Positions 17,660 through 27,541 of a stretch of 64,000 bases of DNA are shown one piece after another. A program made the position numbers and the translations under genes. The notes below the pieces were generated by a model. It searched no databases, was not told the DNA's origin, and saw only the letters and a program-made list of their open reading frames with translations. Source of the DNA: an uncultured Methanobrevibacter sp. (GTDB taxonomy: Archaea; Methanobacteriota; Methanobacteria; Methanobacteriales; Methanobacteriaceae); contig NZ_CAMVEE010000001.1 in assembly GCF_947166415.1 (NCBI RefSeq), forward strand, positions 41,124 through 105,123, read 5' to 3'. The stretch's first letter is position 1. Each line of letters begins with the position of its first letter.

Positions 17660-20600
17660 CTAAATAACTTTATCATTATATAATTTATCCAAATCTTTAA
17701 TTTTCTCTTCCTCATCCTTATTTCTAAAGTAACCTAAAGCAATGACGCCTATTAAACATAAAATTCCAAGCACTGCAATTATTGACAGACCCACTTCGCT
17801 TGCAGATTGAGATGTGAGTGGATTTATTTCTACCGCTTTTTTAACATCTGCGCCTTCTGAACTGGTGCCACCTATTTCACATGTTTGACCGTCGACACCA
17901 ACTGATTGTCCTTCGGAAACTCCTGTTTGACCTTCAGCACCTACACTTGAAGCCACTTGACCTTGTGAGTTGCCATCAGTTATTGAATTTCCATTGCTTT
18001 GTGAGTTGCTTGAACTTTTTGAATTGCTTTGTGAATTTTTTGTTGTTGAATTTGAAGTTATTGTATTTGAAGACTGTGATCCTTCAACCGGATCTTGAGT
18101 AGACGCCTCGCTATTGGAAGGGTCTTCCGTATTTTCAGGAGGGACGTTTTGAGTATTGTTTAAAAATACTGGATTTTGAGTCGCCTCATACAATTTTGGC
18201 AATAGTTGAGCTAAAATATCTGGATTTACATATTGCATAGCCCATTGCATCATTGCAATATTACCGCAACTACAATCACAGCAAGCAACACCATTCTGAA
18301 CAGTGGCCTGAGCCCAGGTGTTTGCGAGATTTCTTATAGTTGCATCATTCGCATTCCAGTACCCATCTTTAATGGAAGTTAACATTGTTCCACTCATTGA
18401 AATAAGTGAATATGCATTGTTTCCACTTTTCAACCAGTCTGTAACGCCTAAATTATATTTATCATTATAATAGGTATCATAAACTCTCTCCCATAACTGA
18501 TTAGTTACGGATGTAGGCCTTGTAACTTGCCAACCGAATAAATCGTTGACAAATTTATTTGAGATATAACGGGCCCCGCTGTAACCTTCTTCCATCATTC
18601 CTTTAATCCATTCTGGATTATCATATCTTGCAGCAAATTCCTGATACATTACTTCTTCCAATGGAGCAATATATGGATTGTTCCTATTTGCATACATCAA
18701 TACGTTAAATTTAGGGGTTTTACCAGAGATTTTCTCAACAGCCATTGATAAACCTCCCCAATAATCAAAGAAGTCATCATTATCCAGCACACCATATTGA
18801 TTTGTATTACGGCTAGCCACAATGGTATCTGAATTGGACAGAGCTCTTAAGAATACTAAAGGATTGGTATCTCCCCAATAATTTTTAGAGTACATGTTAC
18901 CCATTCTTCCCAAATAGAAATCTGCCAATTCATCAGTATCGTTCCAAGTCCAAGACATTGATACCAATTTGGATATTCCTGCACCATAATCACCATTAGG
19001 CGGTGCAAATACTCTTGTAATTGCGCATTCTCCTGCATAAGTCGCATTATAACCAATGCTCAAATAGTACAAGCAATCCTCGAGCCAATGTTTAGCAACA
19101 TAATTGTCTTCCAAAGACTCCCTATAATCACCGCTTACACCGTAATATCCAATTCCTTCCATTATATAGTCAATAGCTTCCCTTACTTGAGGACCATACT
19201 CGCTATTCATTAAAGAATTGTTATTGATGATTGTTAAGTAGGACCTTGCAAGTGCAACTCTAAATGCATTGTCCAATATGATTGTTTGAGAAGAGTATAA
19301 ATCTCTGAAAAGACCGCTTGTAATTACTGTCACATCAATTCTTTTTTTAGCCCAACCTTCCGGACGGACTAAATCAACCAATTTTACAAATTCTGGTATA
19401 GGTTTTATCTTTTTACCAGATGTGGATTCATCATCATGATCATGATTATTATCAATTCCTGCACTTGGAGAATCTGTCCAAACAGGTTTCATACCCAACA
19501 AATAAAGAACTGAGGCAACTAAAGCACCATTATCCCTTGCAGTTTCAACACACCATATTCCCATAATGATTTTTTCGGTTGTGTCATTCAAATCTGATAA
19601 AGTTAAAAGCGCTAAAGTCTTAGCATATTCATATGCTTCCTGAGAAGGAAGCTCACAGGATTGGTCCTGGAACATGTTCCTACCAGTCGGCATGATACTA
19701 GGGTTTGCTATAATTTCCCCGCCTTCACTGATTGGGATATATTTACCATTCAAACCATCAAGCATTGCATTTAACTCTGCGTCGATACTTTCATTGATTA
19801 AATTTAAATAACTTTTAGCTAAATTTAAACAGGCGAGTAAGTTGAAAGTATTGAAATTTGAGTTTGAATTTATCAGTAAATTGTATACTGTTTCAACATC
19901 CCAATAAATTAGAGCCTTACATATATCATAACTCTTATTCAATACAAATTCTCTATCGATAGCTGATAAGCCATCATAATTTGAAGAGAAGTAACATTTT
20001 GAAATTTCATCAAATAAGTTGGTTTCACCCTTGTTATTGTCCATGGTAAAGTCAAATGACATCATGACTGAAACTGTCGATGCCAAATCCTTTTCGTTCC
20101 AATATTTACCAATTGCATGAAGACCTAATGGATATATTGTAGACTGAAGCGATTTTAAAAACTTATTGACTTTATTTACCAAATCGTCTGAAGTCAAGTT
20201 TAGAACTTCATCCTTGGACAAGCCAAGATTCATTGAATAGTCATTATCAACAATCAAATTGCGCAATTCATTGCTTATCCTGTCTTTGGAATTTTGATTG
20301 TTTGAATCTAAATATTGGTCGACTAATCTTGCGGCAAGTGTTAAATTGCCATATAACTGAGTATAAGCTAGTGGAGAGGTTAAGTGAGAAATCAATACGG
20401 CGAACCCTCTTCTTTTAGCTTGAATAGCTTCTCCTAAACCATCTGTGATATAGAAATATAATTGAGGAACCTCACCTACAACAACAGATCCGTAATCTGT
20501 TGAAGACAAAAGAATTTCCTTGCCTGGCAGCCACTCATGAGTTGCGTGCCTTCCAGTAAATACCATTGCATCAGAGTAGTAGGTTTGCATATAATAATAT

Positions 20601-22882
20601 GCCGCCAAATATTGGTGTGTAGGGGCAACGGCAGTACAATGATAGAGATTCTCAACATCTGACTCCCATCCCCTTTGAGGTTCCGGAGCAATGAAAACAT
20701 TGCCGAATTTCAAACCAGGAATTACAAAGTAGCCAATATCGTTTCTAGTGACTACCATGACATTGCCTGGAGATTCTCCCCAACCGGTTAATCCGTCTAT
20801 ATTCAAATTCTTGAATTCTTCATAATACTGTAAAAATAACTGATAATAAGTATCATTGGAAGTTTCAGTGAATCTTTTTAATGATTGGACTATATTCTTT
20901 AATATTTGAGTTGCTTCAGACGCCTTTTCTTCAGGAAGCAAAGCAACGATTTGGTTGTACCAATCATCAATTGTATCTCCAATTGTCACGGTATAGTTCA
21001 ATTCAACAGCCCGTTTTGCTAACTCACCAATATATGGGATAGGTCCTTCTCTTACTTGGATTTTAACGATTTCAGGTAATGAATTAAACCAATTGATGTA
21101 TTCATCAACAGGCAAAAGAACAACATCGGACTGATTTGCCAATTTTTCAAGCTCACCAGGAGCCCAAGTGGCTACATTTATTCCGCATTTCAACATTAAG
21201 TTTTCAAGTTCTGTGACATTTGAAGGTAAGTTTTGAACATTATATCCAGCATATTTCAATGCATAAAGCATGTTATAAATACTTGTGATAGTATCCAAAT
21301 AACTTGAACCGATATTTTGTTTTCCTGGAGGATAGTTATAGTAGATTAATGAAATGAGTTTTTCACTATTTGCCTTGTACTGCAAATCAACCCATGAATC
21401 AATCCTTTCACATAACAATTCAATGTTTCCTGTGTGAGGAACATAAGTTGCTATTCTGGCACCGGTGACATTTGAGATATAGCTCGCAGATCCTCCAATG
21501 AATGTTGCATCAATGATTCCTTGAGCCTCGGCAATAGCTACATGCCACCATTTGTCACTTTTGCTAGAAGTTAAACCAGTAGTTCCCAATTCCCATTCTT
21601 CATTAGAAACGTAATCGGAATGAACAGCTCTGAATACCGGAACGCCAAGCTCTTCGAAGAATCTGGTGGTTGTAGTGAAATTTTCTCCCCCAACCCCATA
21701 AGCTACAACGGAAATGATGGCGTCAACATAAATATTATAATTGGATGAATTGGCTATGAAACCTGAAACATCGGTTCCTGCACTGGTAAATGATTCAACC
21801 ATGACTTTCAACTGTTCTGTAGTAGCTCCAGCTGCAAAAACTGGAATGACATTGTATCCTTTATATTCTAGATAATTTATGATTTCTATGCATGGATGCA
21901 ACTGTGATGGAACATACATTGTACTTTCCAAAATACCGATTGTGCGGGCATTTGGATTATAAAATTCGGCCATATACTCATCTAATGAATACCATTTATC
22001 TCTAAATATACCATATGGTCGGGAATCCGTATATGATGGGTCTTTAGCAATTACATCCAATCCAAAATAATTCAATACATACAATATCTGATTTTTCAGA
22101 TTTTCCTTATCATGAATGTCCTTATAGATAACCATCTTATTAAACATTGGATTGAAATCAAAACCATACTCATTAATGGTCGCTAAAACATTATCATATG
22201 CAGTTCCTCTTTTTGTGCCTTCCAAATATGAAATCAAACGTTCATTAGGACATGAATCAAATATTTTATTATAGTTTAGAGTGGAATGCCTAACCAATCC
22301 GATTGAAGAAGAACCAGAATTTAAATTCCCAACAGGAGCTTCCAAAATTAAAAATAACTTTTTATCAGACAAACTAGGATTCTTATTCAAAACACTTGTT
22401 AAAACAGCATCAACATCTGTACTTACCCATTCTCCAATGAATCCATCGCAATTTGCCAATAAATCAGTGAATTCACTTTCATCCATTTCCTTAACTTGAA
22501 TACCACTTCTTACAACCAGATTAACATTACTTAAGTCATACTCATCAAATAATTCCCTACAAGAGGAGTCTAAAATATTTGTACCGGGGTTATCACTTAC
22601 AATAAGAATAGTTATATTCTGTGATGATGAGATTTCTTCATTATTCTGTGATGAATTTACATCACTAATTTGAATATCATTTAGCTCATTAGTGACTTCC
22701 AAAGCTTCATCCGATTGGAAATTATTGCCTATTTCTTCATCAATTACATTTACAATGCTTGATTTGTCATCTATCTCGATGCCAGTTTCATTATTTGACT
22801 GGGCAAAAGCAACTTGAGATGCGAGCAATAGAATAAATACAAGCAATATCAGTGAAGTCATCTTTTTTTGATATTTAGACAT
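17660..22882 (-). CDS. Secreted, membrane-anchored CobN-like chelatase (CobN/Mg-chelatase H family)
   Basis: A 1740-aa protein, longer than the roughly 1250-1400 aa usual for CobN. Order: signal peptide (1 to about 27, 'LILLVFILLLASQVAFA'); acidic Asn/Ser-rich spacer to about 95; CobN-like body from about 100 to 1560; Ser/Asn/Gln-rich spacer about 1570-1695; one membrane helix about 1697-1719; charged cytoplasmic tail of 20 residues. The family signature is near residues 776-840: 'HATHEWLPGKE' then 'GLGEAIQAKRRGFAVLISH' and 'LTSPLAYTQLYG'. Extra features are a His/Asp cluster 'HDHDD' (about 1147) and a Cys cluster 'CCDCSCG' (about 1533-1539). Cytoplasmic CobN inserts cobalt with CobS and CobT. 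Here the whole enzyme faces outside, where ATP-driven partners could not act, and no such genes are nearby. The ATG at 22882 has AAGGGG upstream. It is first in the operon with DUF2162, ExbB-like and DUF2149 genes. It may bind, metallate or strip an external tetrapyrrole; the role is unproven. Confidence 0.85.
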   Translation of the reverse strand: MSKYQKKMTSLILLVFILLLASQVAFAQSNNETGIEIDDKSSIVNVIDEEIGNNFQSDEALEVTNELNDIQISDVNSSQNNEEISSSQNITILIVSDNPGTNILDSSCRELFDEYDLSNVNLVVRSGIQVKEMDESEFTDLLANCDGFIGEWVSTDVDAVLTSVLNKNPSLSDKKLFLILEAPVGNLNSGSSSIGLVRHSTLNYNKIFDSCPNERLISYLEGTKRGTAYDNVLATINEYGFDFNPMFNKMVIYKDIHDKENLKNQILYVLNYFGLDVIAKDPSYTDSRPYGIFRDKWYSLDEYMAEFYNPNARTIGILESTMYVPSQLHPCIEIINYLEYKGYNVIPVFAAGATTEQLKVMVESFTSAGTDVSGFIANSSNYNIYVDAIISVVAYGVGGENFTTTTRFFEELGVPVFRAVHSDYVSNEEWELGTTGLTSSKSDKWWHVAIAEAQGIIDATFIGGSASYISNVTGARIATYVPHTGNIELLCERIDSWVDLQYKANSEKLISLIYYNYPPGKQNIGSSYLDTITSIYNMLYALKYAGYNVQNLPSNVTELENLMLKCGINVATWAPGELEKLANQSDVVLLPVDEYINWFNSLPEIVKIQVREGPIPYIGELAKRAVELNYTVTIGDTIDDWYNQIVALLPEEKASEATQILKNIVQSLKRFTETSNDTYYQLFLQYYEEFKNLNIDGLTGWGESPGNVMVVTRNDIGYFVIPGLKFGNVFIAPEPQRGWESDVENLYHCTAVAPTHQYLAAYYYMQTYYSDAMVFTGRHATHEWLPGKEILLSSTDYGSVVVGEVPQLYFYITDGLGEAIQAKRRGFAVLISHLTSPLAYTQLYGNLTLAARLVDQYLDSNNQNSKDRISNELRNLIVDNDYSMNLGLSKDEVLNLTSDDLVNKVNKFLKSLQSTIYPLGLHAIGKYWNEKDLASTVSVMMSFDFTMDNNKGETNLFDEISKCYFSSNYDGLSAIDREFVLNKSYDICKALIYWDVETVYNLLINSNSNFNTFNLLACLNLAKSYLNLINESIDAELNAMLDGLNGKYIPISEGGEIIANPSIMPTGRNMFQDQSCELPSQEAYEYAKTLALLTLSDLNDTTEKIIMGIWCVETARDNGALVASVLYLLGMKPVWTDSPSAGIDNNHDHDDESTSGKKIKPIPEFVKLVDLVRPEGWAKKRIDVTVITSGLFRDLYSSQTIILDNAFRVALARSYLTIINNNSLMNSEYGPQVREAIDYIMEGIGYYGVSGDYRESLEDNYVAKHWLEDCLYYLSIGYNATYAGECAITRVFAPPNGDYGAGISKLVSMSWTWNDTDELADFYLGRMGNMYSKNYWGDTNPLVFLRALSNSDTIVASRNTNQYGVLDNDDFFDYWGGLSMAVEKISGKTPKFNVLMYANRNNPYIAPLEEVMYQEFAARYDNPEWIKGMMEEGYSGARYISNKFVNDLFGWQVTRPTSVTNQLWERVYDTYYNDKYNLGVTDWLKSGNNAYSLISMSGTMLTSIKDGYWNANDATIRNLANTWAQATVQNGVACCDCSCGNIAMMQWAMQYVNPDILAQLLPKLYEATQNPVFLNNTQNVPPENTEDPSNSEASTQDPVEGSQSSNTITSNSTTKNSQSNSKSSSNSQSNGNSITDGNSQGQVASSVGAEGQTGVSEGQSVGVDGQTCEIGGTSSEGADVKKAVEINPLTSQSASEVGLSIIAVLGILCLIGVIALGYFRNKDEEEKIKDLDKLYNDKVI

Positions 22883-22944
22883 TTTAACCCCTTAACATTA
22901 ATTATTATAAAAAGTTTATCAATTATTATTAATAAATATTATTA

Positions 22945-22992
22945 AAGTATTACTTAATTACCATATTTCTATAAAAAAGTAATAAGTAACTT
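22945..22992. promoter_or_regulatory. Palindromic elements in the divergent promoter region of the CobN-like operon
   Basis: The spacer between the CobN-like operon and the coiled-coil gene holds AAGTATTACTT (22945-22955) and AAGTAACTT (22984-22992). The octamer TATTACTT (22948-22955) also recurs inverted as AAGTAATA (22977-22984). Related palindromes in a divergent promoter can be regulator sites, but the region is so AT-rich that chance is a real alternative. Confidence 0.3.
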
Positions 22993-23037
22993 TATTAAAT
23001 CAAAAAAATAAAATATACTATATAATAGGGGATTAGT

Positions 23038-23883
23038 ATGAAATTCGGGAAAGGTACTGTAAAAAAATATTCTAGGGAGTATAATAGAACTCTAAAAAAC
23101 GGTGAGAGAAAGAAATATATCACAGAACAGATTCAAATTACAGTTCCTAAAAATGAAGACATCTATCAAAACGAGGAAGAAGTTCTAATCATCCCCCAAA
23201 GTGAAATTGAAAATTTTAAAAGTATAGAGGAAGAAAACGAAGCTTTAAAAATAGCTAACTATCTGCATGTAGAGGAAGTGAAGGAATTGGTAGAACAGCT
23301 TAATAACCCATCTACATTGGAATACGAAAAAGAGATTGAAAAACTTAAAAACGAACTTGAAGAAAAAAACAATGCTTTGAATAAAATCCAAAATAAATTT
23401 GATAATTTAAATGAAGATAACATCAATGTTTTGAAAAAAGAAAACGAAGACATAAAAGACAAACATTCCAAGCTGATTATTGAAAATGAAAATCTTAAAA
23501 CCAAATTCGTAAACATTAAAACCGAGAATGAAAATCTTAAAACAAAATATTCAAGCATTAAAGAAGAAAATAAGAATCTCAAAAATAAATGTTCTACCCT
23601 AAAAGAAGAAAAACGGGACATGAAAGATAGTTTTGATAAAATTACCGATAAGTACGATCAGCTAAAGCATGAAAATATAAGCACAAGAACCAGTTATGCT
23701 GAAATTTACGAGCAGAACGAAGGCTTGGAAAAGGATTATGATTCCCTGCGCTTGGAATATAATGAACTGGTCGATAAATACAATGAATTAGAAGAAGAGC
23801 TATATAACATTAAAAATACAAAAAATCATGATGAATATATAGCCAATAAAGTTAAAGAATTTATTTTAAAAAGCAGGACTTAA
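23038..23883 (+). CDS. Coiled-coil protein of unknown function
   Basis: A 281-aa soluble protein that I do not recognise. The first 60 residues are basic and then acidic and may form a small beta-rich domain ('KGTVKKYSREYNRTLKNGER' and 'QIQITVPKNEDIY'). From about 60 to 265 it is almost entirely heptad-patterned coiled coil rich in Lys, Glu and Asn. Part of it (about 148-195) is a 14-residue repeat of the type 'ENENLKTKYSSIK', visible in DNA as a 42-bp period. The ATG at 23038 follows a good AGGGGAT site. It is transcribed divergently from the CobN-like operon and its stop codon overlaps that of the convergent zinc-ribbon gene. No signal peptide, so it should be cytoplasmic. Confidence 0.8.
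   Translation: MKFGKGTVKKYSREYNRTLKNGERKKYITEQIQITVPKNEDIYQNEEEVLIIPQSEIENFKSIEEENEALKIANYLHVEEVKELVEQLNNPSTLEYEKEIEKLKNELEEKNNALNKIQNKFDNLNEDNINVLKKENEDIKDKHSKLIIENENLKTKFVNIKTENENLKTKYSSIKEENKNLKNKCSTLKEEKRDMKDSFDKITDKYDQLKHENISTRTSYAEIYEQNEGLEKDYDSLRLEYNELVDKYNELEEELYNIKNTKNHDEYIANKVKEFILKSRT
23479..23620 (+). repeat. 42-bp tandem period within the coiled-coil gene
   Basis: The core 'aatgaaaatcttaaaac' at 23485 recurs exactly 42 bp later at 23527, and a degenerate third copy follows. Each unit encodes two heptads. Confidence 0.75.
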
Positions 23884-24161
23884 AGAGTCTTATAATCATC
23901 CTGGAATTCAGGATTCCATCTTTTTAAGCCTGGAATGAAAGTGGCGGTTATTGCTGTTGCGTGAGTTTCAGGTAACCTATCATTTTTTGCCATCATCTCT
24001 TTTGTTTTTCTGACAATCATCTCTTCCAGAGTTATGTCAGGTTCTGTATACTCTCCGTTTTGATAACAATCAATGCAAAAGTCCGGGTTTAAACTTCCAT
24101 CTTTGTTGGTTCCATAATCCTCTTTCACAATAGGTCTCCCACATGAATTACAAAAACCCAT
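23880..24161 (-). CDS. Small putative zinc-ribbon protein
   Basis: A 93-aa protein with an N-terminal zinc ribbon: C4-x2-C7 ('CNSCGRPI') and C29-x2-C32 ('FCIDCYQNGEY'). I associate this arrangement with the small 'putative zinc ribbon domain' family found in bacteria and archaea. The rest is a short helix ('LEEMIVRKTKEMMAKN') and a C-terminal 'IPGLKRWNPEF'. It is probably cytoplasmic and its function is unknown. The gene is convergent with the coiled-coil gene, sharing 4 bp at the stop codons. The ATG at 24161 has an AAGGAG site a few bases upstream. Confidence 0.78.
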   Translation of the reverse strand: MGFCNSCGRPIVKEDYGTNKDGSLNPDFCIDCYQNGEYTEPDITLEEMIVRKTKEMMAKNDRLPETHATAITATFIPGLKRWNPEFQDDYKTL

Positions 24162-24169
24162 AATAAAAA

Positions 24170-24214
24170 CTCCTTAAAAAAAAATAGTTGTAAATTAGAA
24201 TGAATCTAATTTAC
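24170..24214 (-). terminator. Strong stem-loop and T tract at the end of fae-hps
   Basis: On the minus strand a perfect 10-bp stem (24205-24214 with 24190-24199, GTAAATTAGA/TCTAATTTAC) with a 5-nt loop is followed by a run of about nine Ts. The stem touches the stop codon at 24214-24216. It separates fae-hps from the zinc-ribbon gene, whose AAGGAG site lies just downstream of the T run. Confidence 0.8.
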
Positions 24215-25464
24215 TAGTCATCTTTTACTTCAATGTTTTCGTCTTCATCCATGGCAAGTCTCATGTTGTCTGGATCTGGGTCGAAATGCTCTAAGAAGTC
24301 TTGAGCAGCTCTTCTTACATCTCTTGAACCGATAATGTATCTACCTGCAATAATGATGTTTGCACCTTTTTCGATAGCTTCTTCAACATTATTAGGTTTG
24401 ATACCACCAGCAACAGCAACAAGACCTTTGTCACCGAGGAGTTTCTTAATGTCTTTAATGTTACCCCATTCGGTCATGTCACTAGTGTCTTCACCATGTT
24501 CAGCTCTGTAGGTTTCCATGTCAACATTTCTGTGTAACAATACAATATCCGGTTTTAAATCTTCAGGAAGTTTTGCTAATTTCTTTTCAAATCCTGCTAC
24601 GTTCATCATATCAAGGATAGAGTAAATACCTTGTTTTTGAGTTTCGTGGATAGCTTTAGCAATTGATTCAACAGTACCGAGACCGGAAATAGCTACTGCA
24701 TCAGCTGTTTCATCTGCAGCCATTTTAACTTCTACACGACCGACGTCTAAAGTTTTCAAGTCTGCAATAATGAATGCATCAGGACGTAAGCTTCTAATTT
24801 TACCGATGATTCCAACACCGAATTTTTTAACAAGTGGAGTACCTGCTTCGAGTAAGATTCTGTCATTGTCCGGAAGATCATTGATAATTCTTTCCATTGC
24901 AGCTTCATTATCCAAGTCAAGTGCAACTTGCAAGTAAGGTGGTGACCAAAGCTTTTTGACTTTGAATCCCATGATTGGGTGAGTTCCACGGTCTTTTTCT
25001 GCAAGTACTTTTTCGATGGATGGGTATCCTTCCATTGCTCTTCTGATTGCTAATTTAGTTGCGCCGTAGTTGTATTGGTAGATTTTTCTGAAATCTTTTG
25101 CGGAAGGGTCGATGAATACGCTGACATTAATAACAATGTCTTCAACTATTTCTTTTGGAATGTATCCGTCTTCTACTGCATCAGCTACTGCTCTTGCAAC
25201 AGCGGTTTGAGCAGGTCCGAAGATTTTGCTTGCATCATCTAAATCTCCAACAGTTACTTTAGGAATAATTAAAGTAGCTGGTTTGGTCATTAAGTTAGGT
25301 CTAATTACACTTGTTAAAGGAGTGTGGCCTACAGAAAGGTTAGATAAACCATTAGCGAAAGCTTGACCGACTGGTCCAAATTTATCACCGATTAATAAAT
25401 CAATGTGTGCTAATTCAGGGCCGTCTCCAATAAGAGCTTCTCCTATTTTATACATTGGGTCCAT
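24214..25464 (-). CDS. fae-hps: Bifunctional formaldehyde-activating enzyme / 3-hexulose-6-phosphate synthase
   Basis: A 416-aa fusion typical of archaea. Residues 1 to about 165 are Fae, which condenses formaldehyde with H4MPT; the catalytic His is H20 in '[14 protein letters not shown]'. Residues about 175-390 are the Hps TIM barrel, with '[14 protein letters not shown]' carrying the Asp and Lys of the orotidine-decarboxylase superfamily and 'VAGGIKPNN' binding phosphate. In methanogens the fusion works mainly in the direction that cleaves hexulose phosphate, giving ribulose 5-phosphate for nucleotides and passing the formaldehyde to H4MPT. The ATG at 25464 has GGAGG 7 nt upstream; M4 is an alternative that would put the His at the usual position 17. 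The acidic tail ([11 protein letters not shown]) is unremarkable. Confidence 0.95.
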   Translation of the reverse strand: MDPMYKIGEALIGDGPELAHIDLLIGDKFGPVGQAFANGLSNLSVGHTPLTSVIRPNLMTKPATLIIPKVTVGDLDDASKIFGPAQTAVARAVADAVEDGYIPKEIVEDIVINVSVFIDPSAKDFRKIYQYNYGATKLAIRRAMEGYPSIEKVLAEKDRGTHPIMGFKVKKLWSPPYLQVALDLDNEAAMERIINDLPDNDRILLEAGTPLVKKFGVGIIGKIRSLRPDAFIIADLKTLDVGRVEVKMAADETADAVAISGLGTVESIAKAIHETQKQGIYSILDMMNVAGFEKKLAKLPEDLKPDIVLLHRNVDMETYRAEHGEDTSDMTEWGNIKDIKKLLGDKGLVAVAGGIKPNNVEEAIEKGANIIIAGRYIIGSRDVRRAAQDFLEHFDPDPDNMRLAMDEDENIEVKDD

Positions 25465-25507
25465 TAAATTTCCTCCATATTATAATATAAATTTTATTTT
25501 AAATAAA

Positions 25508-27334
25508 CTATTGGAAGTTAATCCTTTTTGAGATATCTTTTGGTAAAGGTAATCTTCTGAAAGGTTTTCCTTCACATTTAGCATTAATTTCAGATATTAA
25601 ATCATCAACTGTCATGTCGACTTTTTCACCGGTTTCACGAACAGTGACTTGGAATTTACCGGATTCAACTTCGTTGTCACCGACTACAAAAATGTATGGA
25701 ATCCATTCCTTAGCAGCGTTACGGATTTTTTTACCTACGCTTTCATCCCTATCGTCGATGTCTACACGGATGTTTGCTGCATTGATTTTTGCATAGAGCT
25801 CTTCAGCATATTCCTTGTGGCTTTCTCCGACAGTCAATATTCTTGCTTGAATTGGACTTACCCAAGTAGGAAGCATCGGAGCTTTTTCATTTATTTCAAT
25901 AGCTGTCTTTTCAAGCATTGCACATAAAACCCTTTCAATACTTCCGGTTGGTGAAGTGTGCAGGATTGTTGGGTTATGTTGCTCGCCGTCTTCTCCCAAA
26001 TAGGTAATGTCAAATCTTTTACCACTTTCTACATCAATTTGAACTGTTGGGTTTTCGATTGGACGGCCTAATGCATCAATATTGGCTAAATCTATTTTAC
26101 ATACCCAGTAGTGATGTCTTTCAGGCAAGATTTCTAAAAGAATAGGTTTATTGAATTTGCGAGCAATTTCATACATCCACTCTTCATTTTCTTCAAAGAA
26201 GTCTTGTGTTGCTCTAAAAATTACTTCAAAGTCAAGATTCAAATCCTTACCGGTTTGCATACACATGTCTGTTTGAGCGGAAAACTCTTCCAAGGAGGAA
26301 GGTACATCGCAACAGAATGAGTGGCAGTCAGGCATGGTAAATGCCCTTAATCTTTTAAGACCAACAACTTCCCCTTTTTTCTCATAACGGAAACTGTATC
26401 TGGTTAATTCGAAAATTTTAGCAGGGAAATTTTTCCATGTCAAATATGAATCAGACATTAATCTGAATGCTCCAAAACAAGCTGCAAACCTGAGCATTAA
26501 GTTCTTTTTGGTGTCTGTCCTGTATTGTCTTTCACCAAATTTATAAGCATGTTCATAAATTGCTTGATTGTCCAAATCATAGAAGATTGGAGTTTCAACA
26601 GGCATTGCTCCACGCTCAACAGTCAAGTCATAAACATAATCGGCAAGCAAATCCCTGATTAATTTACCTTTTGGATACCATCTGAGGTTTCCAACATCAG
26701 AAGCAGGTTCATAATCGCAGATTTCCTTTTCTCTCATTAATTTGACGTGAGGAGGTTCGCCTTCATCAGATGCACCACGACCAAGCTCATAGTCAACAAG
26801 CTGTTTGAAAGCATGATTTTCAAAGTTGAAATCATCAATTTGAGTGATTTTATCGCCTTCAAGAATTTGCCAGGTTGAAGGTTTTCTTTCAACTTTTGCA
26901 TCCTCTTCATCAGCAGCAGTGATTGTTCTTGAAAGCTCACTTAACGGATGGCCTTTGCATGAAATTTCAAATGCCTTATACCATCCAAAAGGCACTCTTT
27001 TAACGTTATAGTTTTCATCAAGGAGTGCTTTTTCTGCATCCTTCAAGATATTTACTGCAACCTTAGGTGAACTCAATGATGAAGACAAGTGGGCATATGG
27101 ATATAACACTATGTTTTCAGCTTTAACTTGATCATTGGTTTTCTTAATTTCGCTTACTAGGTTTTTAACAATACCTTCAGGATTATTTTCATCGTCTTTT
27201 TCAACAGCTGTAAACACTACAAGAGAATCATCGAAGGAACCTTCCATTTTGGCTTCTTCAATCTCTTCGGCTACAGGTGTTTTGTTCTTTACATTGTAAT
27301 TTAAATAATCAGAATGAATAAGAAGTATTCTCAT
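25508..27334 (-). CDS. thrS: Threonyl-tRNA synthetase, archaeal type
   Basis: A 608-aa enzyme charging tRNA-Thr. The N-terminus ('[20 protein letters not shown]') is the archaea-specific editing domain related to D-aminoacyl-tRNA deacylase, which removes mischarged serine, instead of the bacterial TGS plus editing domains. The class II catalytic core follows from about 200, with '[13 protein letters not shown]' (zinc Cys), '[10 protein letters not shown]' (zinc His) and '[13 protein letters not shown]' (third ligand and motif 3). The C-terminal anticodon-binding domain covers about 490-608. The length is normal for archaeal ThrRS. It lies 43 bp upstream of fae-hps, and the two may be partly co-transcribed. 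Confidence 0.96.
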   Translation of the reverse strand: MRILLIHSDYLNYNVKNKTPVAEEIEEAKMEGSFDDSLVVFTAVEKDDENNPEGIVKNLVSEIKKTNDQVKAENIVLYPYAHLSSSLSSPKVAVNILKDAEKALLDENYNVKRVPFGWYKAFEISCKGHPLSELSRTITAADEEDAKVERKPSTWQILEGDKITQIDDFNFENHAFKQLVDYELGRGASDEGEPPHVKLMREKEICDYEPASDVGNLRWYPKGKLIRDLLADYVYDLTVERGAMPVETPIFYDLDNQAIYEHAYKFGERQYRTDTKKNLMLRFAACFGAFRLMSDSYLTWKNFPAKIFELTRYSFRYEKKGEVVGLKRLRAFTMPDCHSFCCDVPSSLEEFSAQTDMCMQTGKDLNLDFEVIFRATQDFFEENEEWMYEIARKFNKPILLEILPERHHYWVCKIDLANIDALGRPIENPTVQIDVESGKRFDITYLGEDGEQHNPTILHTSPTGSIERVLCAMLEKTAIEINEKAPMLPTWVSPIQARILTVGESHKEYAEELYAKINAANIRVDIDDRDESVGKKIRNAAKEWIPYIFVVGDNEVESGKFQVTVRETGEKVDMTVDDLISEINAKCEGKPFRRLPLPKDISKRINFQ

Positions 27335-27479
27335 TTAATCACCATATATTAATGATTAGATTTTTATTTTTAATATTATATAAAAATATAGTTGCTTGAA
27401 AAATCAGATTTGAAATTTTTAATAATAGGTGTTTTTTAGTGAAATAAAAAAAGCTATGCTATTAAAATTATGTTTTAAC

Positions 27480-27529
27480 ACTAAAAATAAAAAAACAAGA
27501 AAAATGGGGATAATAAAATAATTCCCCCA
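27480..27529 (-). terminator. Stem-loop and T tract after the giant adhesin gene
   Basis: On the minus strand TGGGG (27529-27525) pairs with CCCCA (27509-27505) around an AT-rich loop, followed by TTTTTCTTG and TTTTTTTATTTTTA. GC pairs are rare in this genome's spacers, which makes this hairpin stand out. Confidence 0.65.
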
Positions 27530-27541
27530 CTTTTTTAAAAT

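Noticed and set aside
17660..22882. Reading the CobN-like protein as the ordinary cobaltochelatase of cobamide synthesis
   Set aside because: It has a signal peptide and a C-terminal membrane anchor that put the chelatase domain outside the cell. Its neighbours are a proton-channel pair, not CobS and CobT. Methanogens insert cobalt early with CbiX/CbiK-type enzymes.
25477..25495. TTTATATTATAAT as a TATA box for fae-hps
   Set aside because: Its distance to the GGAGG site is too short to leave that site in the transcript, so it is probably just AT-rich spacer.
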